The notes under the pieces were generated by a model, which worked only from the letters and a program-made list of their open reading frames with translations, did no database searches and had not been told where the DNA came from. Made by a program: the position numbers and the translations under genes. Of a stretch of 64,000 nucleotides of DNA, positions 1-9,850 are shown piece after piece (within the stretch, counting starts at the first letter, position 1; each line of letters starts with the position of its first letter). Source of the DNA: Myxococcales bacterium (GTDB lineage: Bacteria; Myxococcota_A; Polyangia; Haliangiales; Haliangiaceae); assembly GCA_016706545.1 (NCBI GenBank), contig JADJJK010000004.1, positions 165,751-229,750 on the forward strand. Reading direction: 5' to 3'.

Positions 1-423
1 TTCCGCGGCCTGGCGTGGGGCTCCATGGGGCTCGGCGGCGCGCTGACCGCGCTCTCCTTCTGGGCGCCGCCGGTGGTGCTCGTCTCCGGGGTGACCGGGC
101 TCGTGCTCGGCGCGGGCTACCTGCTGTCGCCGACCTGGCGGCTGGCGGTGGTGACCAGCGACGAGGGCCTGACGGTCGAGGGGCCGCGCGGACCGCGCCT
201 GTCCCTGCGCTGGGATGAGATCAAGAACGTCATCGCCTCCCCCACCACCAAGACCTGCTTTGTCGATGGCGGCGCCGCCGACCGGCGGCTGATGGTGCCA
301 GGTGACGGCGCGCCCGCGCCGTACTGGATCGAGCGCCGCGACGCGCTCTACGACGAGGTCCTCACGCGCGTGGCCAAGGACCGGATCGAGACGGTGCCGT
401 TGATCTCCGACCGCATGGGCTAG
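1..423 (+). CDS. Membrane protein fragment, 5' end outside window
   Basis: The frame is open from base 1, so the true start is probably upstream; the first internal ATG is at 25. At least 140 residues are visible. A long hydrophobic stretch (about residues 10-50 from the window edge) can hold two membrane helices. It is followed by a soluble tail of short beta-like segments with a Trp-Asp-Glu motif (LRWDEIKNV). Two helices followed by such a tail resembles small bacterial PH-like membrane proteins, but this is only a shape argument. It is convergent with the TPR gene to the right. I do not recognise a specific family. Confidence 0.55.
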   Translation, partial: FRGLAWGSMGLGGALTALSFWAPPVVLVSGVTGLVLGAGYLLSPTWRLAVVTSDEGLTVEGPRGPRLSLRWDEIKNVIASPTTKTCFVDGGAADRRLMVPGDGAPAPYWIERRDALYDEVLTRVAKDRIETVPLISDRMG

Positions 424-530
424 AGCCGCCGCCGGCGAGCAAGCCGGTCGGCGAACCAGGCCGGCGACCAAGCCGGTGACCAGGCCGCCGAGCAAACCGC
501 CGACCAAGCCGGCGAACCAGGCCCGATGGC
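424..530. repeat. Degenerate minisatellite between convergent genes
   Basis: The stretch between the two convergent stop codons is almost entirely imperfect copies of a roughly 12-base GC-rich motif (ggcgaccaagcc and variants such as ggcgaaccaggc). No gene is visible in it. Confidence 0.6.
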
Positions 531-3165
531 TCAGCGTCGTCGACGACGCGGCGGTGGCGCACGGCGGGGCGGCGCCTCCGCGGCGCCTCCCTCGAGCTTG
601 ACGTCCATCGCCTCGGCGACCCGCTTGAGCTCGTCGGCCGACACCGGCGCGCCGTCCGCTTGGAGCTTGCGCAGCAGCGTCGCGGCGCGCTCCTTGTCTG
701 CGTCCTTGGCGCCCTTGCGGGTGCCAAGCGCCTCGGCCCACGCCAGGGTCAAGCTGGGCGACAGCGCCGGCGCTTCTTCCGCGATCGGCCGCAGCAGCAC
801 ATAGGCGTCGTCGATCTTTCCGGCCTTGAGCAGCAGCAGCGCCTGGGCCCCGCGCGCCGGCAGGTATCCGGGGTTGGCCTCGAGCGCCAGATCCAGCTCC
901 TTCTCTGCCTCGGCCAGCTTGCCCTCCGCGATCAAGAGCTCCGCCAGGAGCGTGCGGCTGCGATACACGATGGGGTGCGGGTGCTCGTCGTCGATCTCGG
1001 CGACCGCGCGCACGAGCTCGTCTTTGCCCTCCTTGCCCTTGCCGATGCGCAACAGCGCCTGGCCAAGGAGATGCTGCACGATCTTGGCCTTGGCGCCGCG
1101 GCTCAGCTTCTGCAGCGACTCGATGGCCTCCTCGCGCTCCTTGGCGGCGCCAGAGACGATCTTGCAGTAGTCGCGCAGCCTTGCCCTCCAGGCTCTCCGG
1201 CGCCTTGGCCAGGAGCTTCTCCACCTCCACCAGCGCCTCCTTGGGGCGCTCGAGATCGATGAGCGCCCACGCCGCCAGGCGACGCGCGCGCACGTCTTCG
1301 AGCTTGCTCGCCTGCTCGAGCGCCGCCGCCGGCAGGCTCGCGACCACTTGCAAGCCCACGTCCACGAGCTGGGCGCTCGGATCTGGGTCCGGCGTGTTCT
1401 TGCCAAACCAGCGGACCTTCTTGCGCGCGTCGGCAGCGTCAGGGATGTTGCCAAGCGAGAGCGCGAGCCACGCGCGCCGCACCTGGAAGCGCGCCTCGCT
1501 CACGCCCACCGCCGCGGCGGCGGCTTCCTTGGCGCGCGTGTAGTCCTCGAGGCCGATGCTGGCAAACGCCAGCGCCATCTGGCGGTAGGCCTTGCTGCGC
1601 GGCCCAAGCGGCTTGTCCAGCTTGACGTTCAGGTCGTCGACCGCGGCCGAGGTGTCCACGTCGCTCTCCACCCGGGTGAGCGACACGCCGAGCAGCGCCA
1701 GCGGATGATCCTTGCTGATCTTGTCGACCGCCTCGTACTGGGCGAGCGCGTCATCGAGCCGGCCGTCGTCGGCGGCCAGATCGGCCAGGTCGATCTTGGC
1801 CACCACCAGGCCGCCATCGCCGTCGGCGGCTTGCTTGAGCGTGGCCAGCGCGTTCTTGCGCTCGCCCGCCAGGAGCTGCGCGCGACCCTTGAGCCAGCGC
1901 GCCCAGCGATCGTCCTTCTGGGTGGCCAGGTACCCGTCGAGGAGGCTCATCGCCTCGTAGAGGGTGGTGGTCATCGCGGGCGAGTCGGGCACCTGCGCCA
2001 GCTTGACCGCGGCCTTGCCGATCAGCAGCTCGCGGTAGCCAGGCTGGGTGGGCTCCTTGATGTCCGCAGCGGCGCTCTTGAGCGCCCGATCGGCGGGCGC
2101 CACATCGGTGCCGTAGAGCAGCGCTTGCAGGCCGGCGGCCTCGCCGACGTACGCCATGGTCAGCGCGTTGTCGCTGTCCTTGGCGAGCGCCGACGTCAGC
2201 GCGGTCAGCGACCCTTGCAGGCCATCGTAGCTGCCGTCCGCGATCTGCTCCTTGGCGTCACGCTGCAGGCGGGCCACCGCGGCGGTCTTCTGCTTCTCGG
2301 TCCAGAAGTACCAGGCGCCGCCGCCGCCGAGCCCCATGAACAGCAGCAGGAACAGCAGCACGAACAGGCGACGCGCCGAGCGCCCCCACCGGCGGTCTGG
2401 CCGGAGGTCGTACTGCACGTCCGGGAGGCGCACGCCGGCCACGTCCAGGAGGCCGCCGGTGAGCAGCTCGTTGAGGTAGTTCTCGCCCACCGCGGCCGAC
2501 TGGCGCAGCGCGGCGGCGGCGGCGTTCTGGGGCTTCTTGCTGATGATCCGTGGGCGCACGCCGTCGATGGACGGCACCGGCACGGGCGCCGGCGCGGCCT
2601 TCTGCACGCGCGGCGGCGGCGGCGCCACCGGCGCTGGCTCAGGCTCTTGATATGCCTGCACCATGCGGGTGGGCGCGGCGGCCTGCACCACCGCCACGTC
2701 GCGCGGCAGCACCGGCACGGGCAGCGGCGCGGGCGGATCCAGCGGCTCGCCGGTGCGCGCGCGCTTGAGCAGCGTGAGCAAGAACGGGCTGGTCGGATCC
2801 AGGTTCTGGGCGTGCTGCAGCACCGGCACCGCGCGCTCGGTGTCGCCGCGGCGCAGGAGGACCTCACCCAGCAGGGCAAAGCCCAACCGGTTGGCGCGGT
2901 CCACCTTCACCACCCGCAAGAGTTCGCCTTGCGCTTCTTTCCATTGATGCAGCGCGTGGTGCGCGCGTGCCAGCAGCACGCGGCCCTCGATGTGGTCCGG
3001 CGCGCGGCCGAGCCCCACGTTGCACACTTCGATGACGTCTTTGGGTCGACCGAGCGCGAGGTACGCCTCGCCGAGCTGAAGGAAGGCGGCGGCCGGGTCA
3101 CGGCGCACCGCATCGATCAGCTCTTCCATTTGCTGCGCGGTCGGTCGGCGATCTAGGTCGACCAT
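531..3165 (-). CDS. Membrane-spanning TPR protein, single frameshift near 1180
   Basis: The gene starts at ATG 3165 and reads as TPR-like helical repeats (tandem A/G/Y/P-patterned helix pairs; LGEAYLALGRP near residue 30). A Pro/Ala-rich linker and a transmembrane helix (about residues 262-283, FVLLFLLLFMGLGGG) follow, then many more TPR units. At about 1179-1181 the reading frame changes: one extra C on the plus strand separates the ESLEGK side from the LRDYCKIVSG side. The second frame then continues as TPR to the stop at 531. Removing that base gives about 878 residues with a basic tail. The N-terminal half would be cytoplasmic and the C-terminal half periplasmic. A scaffold role is typical of such proteins but no partner can be named. 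The frameshift is either an assembly error or a recent mutation. Confidence 0.75.
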
Positions 3166-3397
3166 GAGCTGGAGGTAAGCCTAGACCGGATCTTGTCCTC
3201 GGGGCAACCCGGCGTGGCGCCTGCGTCATTTCTTGCGGCGCTGGTGCCGTGGCACACCAAGCGGCGAGGCGACTTGCCGCAGGCGTGGCTCCCTGCCCGC
3301 CCTGGCGGGATCTGGCCCTTGACGCCAGCCCCGAGATCCAGGCGCGCCGCGCGAAGGCCTCTCGATCGAAGCCGGGTCTGCTAGCCTCCATGCCCAC

Positions 3398-4483
3398 ATG
3401 GCGGCAGGCAACAGCTTCGGCGCGGCGTTTCGGGTCACCACCTTTGGCGAGTCACACGGCGGTGGCCTGGGCGTGGTGATCGATGGCTGTCCGCCGCGGC
3501 TGCCGCTCGACGTCCCCGCCATCGAGCGCGAGCTGGCGCGCCGACGCCCCGGCCAAAGCCACCTGGTCACCGCGCGCGACGAAGCGGACCAGGTGGAGAT
3601 CCTCTCCGGCGTCTCCGACGGGCTGACGCTTGGCACGCCGCTGGCCATGCTGGTGCGCAACCAGGACGCGCGCAGCAAGGACTACGCCGAGGTCGCCAGC
3701 GCCTACCGCCCGTCGCACGCCGACTACACCTATGACGCCAAGTTCGGCATCCGCGCGGTCGCCGGCGGCGGCCGCGCCAGCGCGCGGGAGACGGTGGCCC
3801 GCGTCGCCGCCGGGGCGGTGGCCAAGCAGCTCCTGGCCCCGCTGGGGGTGGAGATCCTGGCCTGGGTGGATGAGGTCGGAGAGATCCCAGCGACGGTCGA
3901 TGCGCTCACCGTGACGCTCGCCGAGGTGGAGCGAGAGCCGGTCCGCTGTCCCGATCCGACCGCGGCCGCCGCCATGACCGCGTGCATCGAGGCCGTGCGC
4001 AAGGCCGGCGACTCGGTGGGCGGGGTGATCCGCGCCGTGGCCCGCGGCGTCCCGGCGGGCTGGGGCGAGCCGGTGTTCGACAAGCTCGACGCGGACCTGG
4101 CCAAGGCCATGCTCAGCCTGCCGGCGGTCAAGGGCTTCGAGATCGGCTCCGGCTTCGCCGGCACGCGGCTGCGCGGCAGCCAGCACAACGACGCCTTCGT
4201 GCCCCGCGCCGGCGGCGGGATCAGCACCCGCACCAACTTCTCCGGCGGCGTGCAGGGTGGGATCTCCAACGGCGAGCCCATCCTCCTGCGCGTCGCGTTC
4301 AAGCCCACCGCCACCATCCTGCAGCCACAGGACACGGTGAACGCCGCGGGCGTGGCCACCGTGCTGGCGCCTCGCGGCCGTCATGATCCGTGCGTCTTGC
4401 CGCGCGCCGTCCCCATCGTCGAGGCGATGATGGCGCTGGTGCTGGCGGACCACTTCCTGCGCCAGCGCGCCACCCGCGGGTAG
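3398..4483 (+). CDS. aroC: Chorismate synthase
   Basis: This 361-residue protein matches chorismate synthase along its length. It catalyses the last shikimate step, EPSP to chorismate, using reduced FMN, in the cytoplasm. The signatures are the N-terminal GESHG motif (about residues 17-21), RPSHAD (about 108-113) and the GGRASARETVARVAAG block (about 127-142). Near the C-terminus are HDPCVLPRAVPIVEAM and GGGISTRTNFSGG-type segments. The length is normal for the family. ATG 3398 gives the expected N-terminus (NSFGAAFRVTTFGESHG). It stands alone and is convergent with the PP2C gene. No regulatory site is evident in the 230-base divergent region upstream. Confidence 0.97.
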   Translation: MAAGNSFGAAFRVTTFGESHGGGLGVVIDGCPPRLPLDVPAIERELARRRPGQSHLVTARDEADQVEILSGVSDGLTLGTPLAMLVRNQDARSKDYAEVASAYRPSHADYTYDAKFGIRAVAGGGRASARETVARVAAGAVAKQLLAPLGVEILAWVDEVGEIPATVDALTVTLAEVEREPVRCPDPTAAAAMTACIEAVRKAGDSVGGVIRAVARGVPAGWGEPVFDKLDADLAKAMLSLPAVKGFEIGSGFAGTRLRGSQHNDAFVPRAGGGISTRTNFSGGVQGGISNGEPILLRVAFKPTATILQPQDTVNAAGVATVLAPRGRHDPCVLPRAVPIVEAMMALVLADHFLRQRATRG

Positions 4484-4493
4484 CCAACGCCCA

Positions 4494-4550
4494 AGCGGCG
4501 GAGGTCAGCGCCAGCGGCGGAGGTCAGCGCCAGCGGCGGAGGTCAGCGCA
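4494..4550. repeat. Three tandem 19-bp copies at convergent gene ends
   Basis: Three nearly perfect copies of agcggcggaggtcagcgcc lie head to tail at 4494-4512, 4513-4531 and 4532-4550. The third overlaps the stop codon of the phosphatase gene, so copy number changes could alter its C-terminus. Confidence 0.85.
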
Positions 4551-5874
4551 GGGCCATCGCGCCGACGATGGCCAGCAGCACCACCACCGCGAGCAGCACC
4601 GTCCAGCGCGACGAGCGCGACGCCAGGTGCGCGCGCGCCGGGCTCTCTTCTAGCTCCGCGCCGGCCAGCGGGCGATGCGCCGGCCGCCGCGCGACCAGGT
4701 GCTGACCGGTGACCGGGATCGCGGCCTCGGTGGCGTCGGACGCAAGGCCGATGCGAGCGGCCAGGCGGCGCGCCACGTGCGAGGTCGACGTCAGCGCCGG
4801 ATCGCCCTCGCGCTGCGGATCGAACTCGCGGAAGCGCGGCAGATCTCCGTCCTGGGGCTCGGCGAAGCGCTCGCCGTCCACCTCGAGCACCAGCGCCGAG
4901 ATGTTGTCGCTGCCGCCGGCGGCGCGGGCGCCCTCCACCAGCAGCCGCACCGCGTCGGAGGGCCCGCGCTGATCGCCCAGGATCGTGCCGATCGCGCCCT
5001 CGCCGAGCAGGTTGTAGAGCCCGTCGCTGCACAAGAGCACGCGGTCGCCGCGGCGCAGGTCGATGACCGAGAGCGAGGGATCGCAGTCGGGGGTCACGCC
5101 CAGCGCCTGCAAGATGGCGCCGCTGGCCTCGAACAGGTCGGCCGGGTGCCCGGCCGCGGCCAGGGCGGAGGCCAGCGACTGATCGCGGCTGACCTGCACC
5201 AGCCGGTCGCCGCGCAGCACGTACGCCCGCGAGTCGCCGACGGTGGCGACCACCAGCCGCGATCCCGCCACCGCCGCCGCGGTCAGCGTGGTGCCCATGC
5301 CGCGCAGGCCGGCGTCGCGCTTGCCAACGCCGTGGATCTCCGCGTTGGCGATCCGCACCGCGCGGCGCAGGAGGCGCGCAAACACCTCCGGATCCGAGCT
5401 GCCGGGCGACGCTGACAGCTCGCGCCAGGTGATGCGGATCCCCAGCTCGGACGCGACCTCGCCGCCGGCCACGCCGCCCATGCCATCGCACACCAGCAGC
5501 AACGGCCCGCGCGCGCCGCTCATGGTCGAGAGCACGCCGCCGTCGAGGTCGATGACGCGCGCGCGATCGAGGTCGCCGATCAAGATCGAGTCCTCGTTGC
5601 TCTCGCGCAGGAGCCCCACGTCGGTCTTGCCGGCCACGCGATACTGCAGGAGCGCCGCTGGCAGCGAACCAGAGGCTGACGGGCTCACGACGGCCGCAGG
5701 CGTCGCGCCGGGCTCGGTGGTGACCTGCGCCGGCGGGCCGGACGGAACAGACGAGCCGGACGAGCCGGACGGGCCGGACGACGAAACAGACGGGCCGGGC
5801 GCGCCGGATGAAACAGGCGGCGCAGACGCTTCGGACGTCCCCGATGCCCCGGGTGGAGTTGCAGGCTCGGCCAC
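4543..5874 (-). CDS. PP2C-family protein phosphatase with C-terminal membrane anchor
   Basis: This 443-residue protein should hydrolyse phospho-Ser/Thr using two metal ions. After about 75 residues of Gly/Ser/Pro low complexity comes a PP2C domain: ESNED (about 91-95), CDGMGG (129-134), GMGTTLTAA, GDSRAYVLR, CSDGLYNLL and GSDNISALV, which supply the usual Asp metal ligands. A Trp-Thr-Val-Leu-Leu helix at about 421-441 anchors the C-terminus in the membrane. The low-complexity start contains an in-frame 9-base repeat. The stop is 8 bases from the start of the neighbouring FHA gene, and both are read on the minus strand. FHA domains bind phosphothreonine, so the two are probably one phospho-signalling unit. 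No kinase gene is present in the window. Confidence 0.92.
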   Translation of the reverse strand: MAEPATPPGASGTSEASAPPVSSGAPGPSVSSSGPSGSSGSSVPSGPPAQVTTEPGATPAAVVSPSASGSLPAALLQYRVAGKTDVGLLRESNEDSILIGDLDRARVIDLDGGVLSTMSGARGPLLLVCDGMGGVAGGEVASELGIRITWRELSASPGSSDPEVFARLLRRAVRIANAEIHGVGKRDAGLRGMGTTLTAAAVAGSRLVVATVGDSRAYVLRGDRLVQVSRDQSLASALAAAGHPADLFEASGAILQALGVTPDCDPSLSVIDLRRGDRVLLCSDGLYNLLGEGAIGTILGDQRGPSDAVRLLVEGARAAGGSDNISALVLEVDGERFAEPQDGDLPRFREFDPQREGDPALTSTSHVARRLAARIGLASDATEAAIPVTGQHLVARRPAHRPLAGAELEESPARAHLASRSSRWTVLLAVVVLLAIVGAMALR

Positions 5875-5882
5875 GGGTCCCC

Positions 5883-7183
5883 CTAGCCCAGCTCGACGCG
5901 AAAGAGCTGATCTCCCATTCGCAGATGGTCGCCATGCCGCAGCGGCACGCTGCCGCTAAGGCGCATGAAGGTGCCATTGGAGCTGCCCAGGTCGGTGATG
6001 CGCGCGCGCTGGCCATCCCAGTTGATGGCGGCGTGACGGCGTGACATGAACGCGTCGTCGCGCACCACGAAGTCCCCCTCCTCCCGGCCGATGACGAACT
6101 CCGGCCCGTTGAGGTGGCGAACGTCGCGCACCCCACCGGAGGGCAAGAGCTCGCTGAGCCTGCCCCACGGCGCGCGCGGCGGCGAGCCAAAGAGCGCCAC
6201 CCCGTGACGCACCAGCGGCTCTGCCGCCGCCTCGTTGGCGTCCACGCGCTCGAAGCGCAGGACCTCTCGGCCCACCAGCAGGACGTCGCCGTCCTCCAGC
6301 GCTGCCGGCAGCTCCAGGCGTCGAAACACGCCATTTAGAGTGTCGAGGCAGTTCACGCGCGCGCCGTCGCCGGTGCGCTCCAGGCGCGCGTGGCTGCGGG
6401 CGAGGAAGCGATCCTGCGCGAACGCGATGTCCGCGCCGCCGCGACCGATCTCCGCCAGCTCCCCGCTCAGCGGGAAGCGCTCGCCGTCGCTGCCGTCGCG
6501 GTTGACCAGCACCAGCGTGCCCCAGGTGCTGTGCCCACCGTCGGGACGAGCGAGCGGCGGCAAGGGCAGCCCGGCGCCGGGCGCCGCCAGGGTCGCGCCC
6601 TGGGGATCGATCGGGCCCACCTTCCCAGGGCGGACCGCGCCGCCTGGATCCGTCGACGCGACGACCTGCAGGTGGAGCCCACACTGCTGGCAATACGCGA
6701 GATGTCCAGGGGTTGGCGCGCTACAGCGGGGGCACTTGACGGAGCCCCCCGGCGAGGTTCCCACCGCGCCCCTGCCGAGCTGTCCGGCAGTGACGCAGCC
6801 ATGGTGGCGGCCATCCCCACCGGCTCCGGCGGCCGCCCGCCGGCCATGCCGGGCGTCCCGGGCATCATCGACGGCGGCATCATCGACGGCGGCATGCTCG
6901 GCGGCGGCGGCCCAGGCGGCCCAGACGGCCCAGACGGCATGCTCGACGGTGGCCCGGCCGGATAGCCCCCGAACAGCGGCGGCGGCGGCGGTGGCTGGAG
7001 CGCGCCGCCGCAGTTCCGGCAGAACTTCATGCCCGGCGGATTTGGCGTGGCGCACGCCGCGCACGTGGTGGGCAACCCGGGAGCGGGCGCGGGAGTCTGC
7101 ATGTTGCCGTTCACCGCGGTCCCGCAGTTGAGACAAAACGACGCCCCGGGGGGGTTCTCGTGGCCGCACATCGAACACCGCAT
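5883..7183 (-). CDS. Zinc-ribbon and double FHA-domain protein, single frameshift
   Basis: The start at ATG 7183 is chosen because it begins a zinc ribbon (CSMCGHENPPGASFCLNCG). A second ribbon (CAACATPNPPGMKFCRNCG) and a Pro/Met/Gly-rich linker follow. A third ribbon (CPRCSAPTPGHLAYCQQCG) and two FHA domains (IGRGGADIAF with SHARLER; IGREEGDFVV with SRRHAAI and LGSSNGTFM) are in another frame and end at 5883. The break falls around the C-run at 6745-6750; one extra C there joins the two halves into about 433 residues. FHA domains bind phosphothreonine peptides, so this is a likely reader for the adjacent PP2C phosphatase. The three ribbons may mediate protein-protein contacts or oligomerisation. 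The frame break is probably a homopolymer error. Confidence 0.85.
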
Positions 7184-7309
7184 CGCTATCGTCCTGGTTG
7201 GTTGGTGGTTTGGTCGGTTTGGCCAACAACCGCGATGGCTGAGGTTTACAAGGCGGCTTGCGTCTTGCTAAGACCGCGGGCCCGGTGACGTCGCACGCTA
7301 GCAAACCCG

Positions 7310-8431
7310 TTGGAAAAAGGTCAAGCCAAGCCCGTGTGCAGCCGTAGCTCGTCGTATCAGAAGAACCTCGCCCTCGCCGTGCTGAGCGCCGCTGTGCTCG
7401 CCGCCGCGTGCGCTCCCCCGTCGGCGCGGCCGGCTCCCTTCCGCATCCGTCCGGACAGCACCGAGATGGGCTCGCTCCTGGGCCCGTTCTCCGGTCGCGT
7501 CATGGACGCCGCCACCTCGACCCCGGTCGCAGGTGCTCTGGTGTACGCAACCTGGACCATCGAGCGAGGCTCCGGGCTGCAGGCCGCCGCCGGGTATCGA
7601 GAGCACGTGGGCTCCACCGACACCGCCGGGGCGTACCGCATCCCCGTCCTCGCCGCGGTGCCGTCCAAGGACCGCGTCACGTCGTTCTCGCTCCTCATCT
7701 ACAAGCGCGGCTTCGTTGCATATCGCAGCGATCGCAGGTTCTCGGACCTGGGACCTCGCCTCGACTTTGCGCAGCGCGCCAACCAGGTGCTGCTGGAGCG
7801 CTGGAATGATGAGCTGTCGCACGCCCGCCACCTGCGCTTTGTCGGCGGAGGCTCCGCGGTGTCCGTGCTCACGCAGTGGGAGCTCGCCGAGGCGGCCGCC
7901 GAGCTCGACGGCCGCAAGGGCGTGGAGCTGCGCCCGGGGCGCGGGCTGGGCCCGTACCTCGTGGCCGCGCAGCTCCTGACCGAGGCGGACATCAAGACGC
8001 GCACCCGCTACGACGGCACGTTCGAGACCGGCCCGCTGGCGGACGAGCCAGACACGTCCACGTACTCGTCGCAACACTACAAGGCCATGGGCCGAGCCGA
8101 GAGCTGGGACGTGGCGCTGCGCATGTGGCGCCCGGGCCCAGAAGGGGCGCAGGAGCGATACGACGAGCTCCTGACCCAGCTCCCCTCGATCGAAGAGAAA
8201 GACAGCATCGCCACGCGCTCCTTCATCAGCGGCGAGCGAGACCTGCGCGGCATCGGCTTTCTGGACGCGCCGCGCGGACTGGTGGTGCTCTTGACCTGCG
8301 GCGCCAACCTGTGCGCATCGGTGGACGACGCGACCGCGCTGGCCGAGATCATCCACAACCGCATCGTCCAGCTCTACCCGCTGCAGACCGTCGCGCCGCG
8401 CATCGAAGCCCCGCCAGGAGGCAAGCCGTGA
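7310..8431 (+). CDS. Lipoprotein with carboxypeptidase-regulatory-like domain
   Basis: This 373-residue protein has a lipobox (LAAAC, Cys about residue 34 from the TTG at 7310; GTG 7334 is an equally good start with aaaaagg upstream). A beta-sandwich segment with GRVMDAATSTPVAGALVY and DTAGAYRIPV follows; this is the carboxypeptidase-regulatory-like fold found on many surface lipoproteins. The rest has no recognised family. The protein should sit in the cell envelope. Its TGA overlaps the GTG of the next gene by four bases, so the two are probably translationally coupled. A role linked to the downstream phospholipase-like protein is plausible but not shown by sequence. Confidence 0.72.
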   Translation: MEKGQAKPVCSRSSSYQKNLALAVLSAAVLAAACAPPSARPAPFRIRPDSTEMGSLLGPFSGRVMDAATSTPVAGALVYATWTIERGSGLQAAAGYREHVGSTDTAGAYRIPVLAAVPSKDRVTSFSLLIYKRGFVAYRSDRRFSDLGPRLDFAQRANQVLLERWNDELSHARHLRFVGGGSAVSVLTQWELAEAAAELDGRKGVELRPGRGLGPYLVAAQLLTEADIKTRTRYDGTFETGPLADEPDTSTYSSQHYKAMGRAESWDVALRMWRPGPEGAQERYDELLTQLPSIEEKDSIATRSFISGERDLRGIGFLDAPRGLVVLLTCGANLCASVDDATALAEIIHNRIVQLYPLQTVAPRIEAPPGGKP

Positions 8432-9828
8432 GCTCCCGAAGATCGCGCCGTCTGGCGCCTCCGCTGTCCGCTGCCGCGCTCGGGCTGTGCCTGGTCGCCA
8501 GCTCGCCTGCGCACGCCTGGGAGGCGGCCACCACCCACGTCGGCCTCGCAGAAGAGGCGGCGCTGGCGTCCGCGCTCCACAAGCGCCTGGTGGAGGCCGG
8601 CTTCTCGGGAGGGCTCTTCGAGGTGCTGGCGATCCCGCCCGCCGAGGCCCCCGAGCTGATGGCCGCGCTGCGCCTGCACTCGCCCACCCACGGCACCGTG
8701 CCCGACGCGCGCGGCCGGATGACCGCGATGTCCTGGCTGGCCGCTGGCGCCGCGCTGGCTGACACCCCGGTGGCGTACGCCGCCAACCACTTCTTCGATC
8801 CCACCACCGGCCGCGGCTGGCAGGCGCCGTCGGTCCCCGCGCTGGAGGCGCTGTGGCGCAAGCTGCGCCCGCTGGCCCCGCTGCCCGCCGTGGGCGTGCC
8901 GGCGCCGGACTGGGCGCTCGATCCCAAGAACCCGCTGGGCGTCGAGGCGTTCTGGTCGCAGTATCACAAGGCGCTCCTGGCCGGAAACGCCGCCGATCGC
9001 GCGCGGCACATGGCGGCGGCGCTGGTCGCCGCCGGCGCCACCTTGCACGTCCTTGGCGACGTCGGCACCCCCTCGCACGCCCGCGCCGACGCCGCCGCGC
9101 ACTTCGAGCCGCTGTCCGCCGAAGATGGCGACGTCGGCTCGCGCTTTGACCGCCTGACCGCCTTGGCGTTTGGCCGGCTCGGTGTGCCCGCGCCGGGCCG
9201 CGTCGTCACCCGCGCCTCGGTGCGCGCGTTCTTTAGCAACCCGGAGCGCACCGGCCTGGCCGACCTGGTCTCGGCGGGATACTTCTCCGCCGGCACGCTG
9301 CCGGCGGACACGCTGCTGCGCAGCTCGGGCTCGCCCAGCCCCGCGCTGGCGCGGCCCAAGCCGGACGTCGGGTCCCTGGCGCTGATGAGCGCGGCTCGCG
9401 ACGAGGGTTCCACCTTGAAGGACGCGCACGGCGTGTGCCTGGCGCGCTATCGCGTGGAGCGCTCGGTGCTCTTCTTCTTCGATGACGCCTGCCTGCTGGA
9501 GCAGGCCCAGGCCATCCTGCCCGAGGTCGCGGCGTACGAGACCGGCCTGCTCGACTTCCTGCTCCGCGGGCGCCTCACGGTGCGCCAGGAGGGCGGCGCC
9601 CTGGTGGTCAGCTCGCTGGCCAAGCTGGGGGCAGGTCAGGTGGATATCCTGCTCGAAGACGCGCGCGGCCAGCGCTCGATCCTCAAGACCCAGGCGGTCA
9701 GCGGCGCGGCGGCGGGCGAGCTGCTACGCCTGGGCGCCCCTGCCGGGTCGAGGGCGCTCGCGGTCTTTCGCGGCAAAGACGAAGCGGGCGAGCCGGTGAT
9801 CGCCGTCGGCAGCGCGGCGCTGGAGTGA
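8428..9828 (+). CDS. Secreted zinc-dependent phospholipase C-like protein
   Basis: GTG 8428 overlaps the previous stop and has ccaggagg just upstream. It gives 466 residues with a signal peptide ending in AHA. Predicted cleavage leaves Trp as residue 1 (WEAATTHVGLAEEAALA), as in bacterial zinc-dependent phospholipase C, where the N-terminal Trp is a zinc ligand. Other family-type sites are His in TTH, ANHFFDP, and HVLGDVGTPSHARAD with spaced His/Asp residues. The C-terminal 150 residues look like a beta-rich extra domain ending near the stop. The protein would be periplasmic or secreted and could cleave phospholipid head groups. The substrate cannot be read from sequence; a related S1/P1 nuclease-like role is less likely. 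Confidence 0.72.
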   Translation: MSSRRSRRLAPPLSAAALGLCLVASSPAHAWEAATTHVGLAEEAALASALHKRLVEAGFSGGLFEVLAIPPAEAPELMAALRLHSPTHGTVPDARGRMTAMSWLAAGAALADTPVAYAANHFFDPTTGRGWQAPSVPALEALWRKLRPLAPLPAVGVPAPDWALDPKNPLGVEAFWSQYHKALLAGNAADRARHMAAALVAAGATLHVLGDVGTPSHARADAAAHFEPLSAEDGDVGSRFDRLTALAFGRLGVPAPGRVVTRASVRAFFSNPERTGLADLVSAGYFSAGTLPADTLLRSSGSPSPALARPKPDVGSLALMSAARDEGSTLKDAHGVCLARYRVERSVLFFFDDACLLEQAQAILPEVAAYETGLLDFLLRGRLTVRQEGGALVVSSLAKLGAGQVDILLEDARGQRSILKTQAVSGAAAGELLRLGAPAGSRALAVFRGKDEAGEPVIAVGSAALE

Positions 9829-9850
9829 CGGCCGTGCGGGAGCTTCCACG

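Noticed and set aside
1348..3156. 602-residue plus-strand open frame
   Set aside because: Exactly antisense and in phase to the TPR gene, which reads cleanly on the minus strand.
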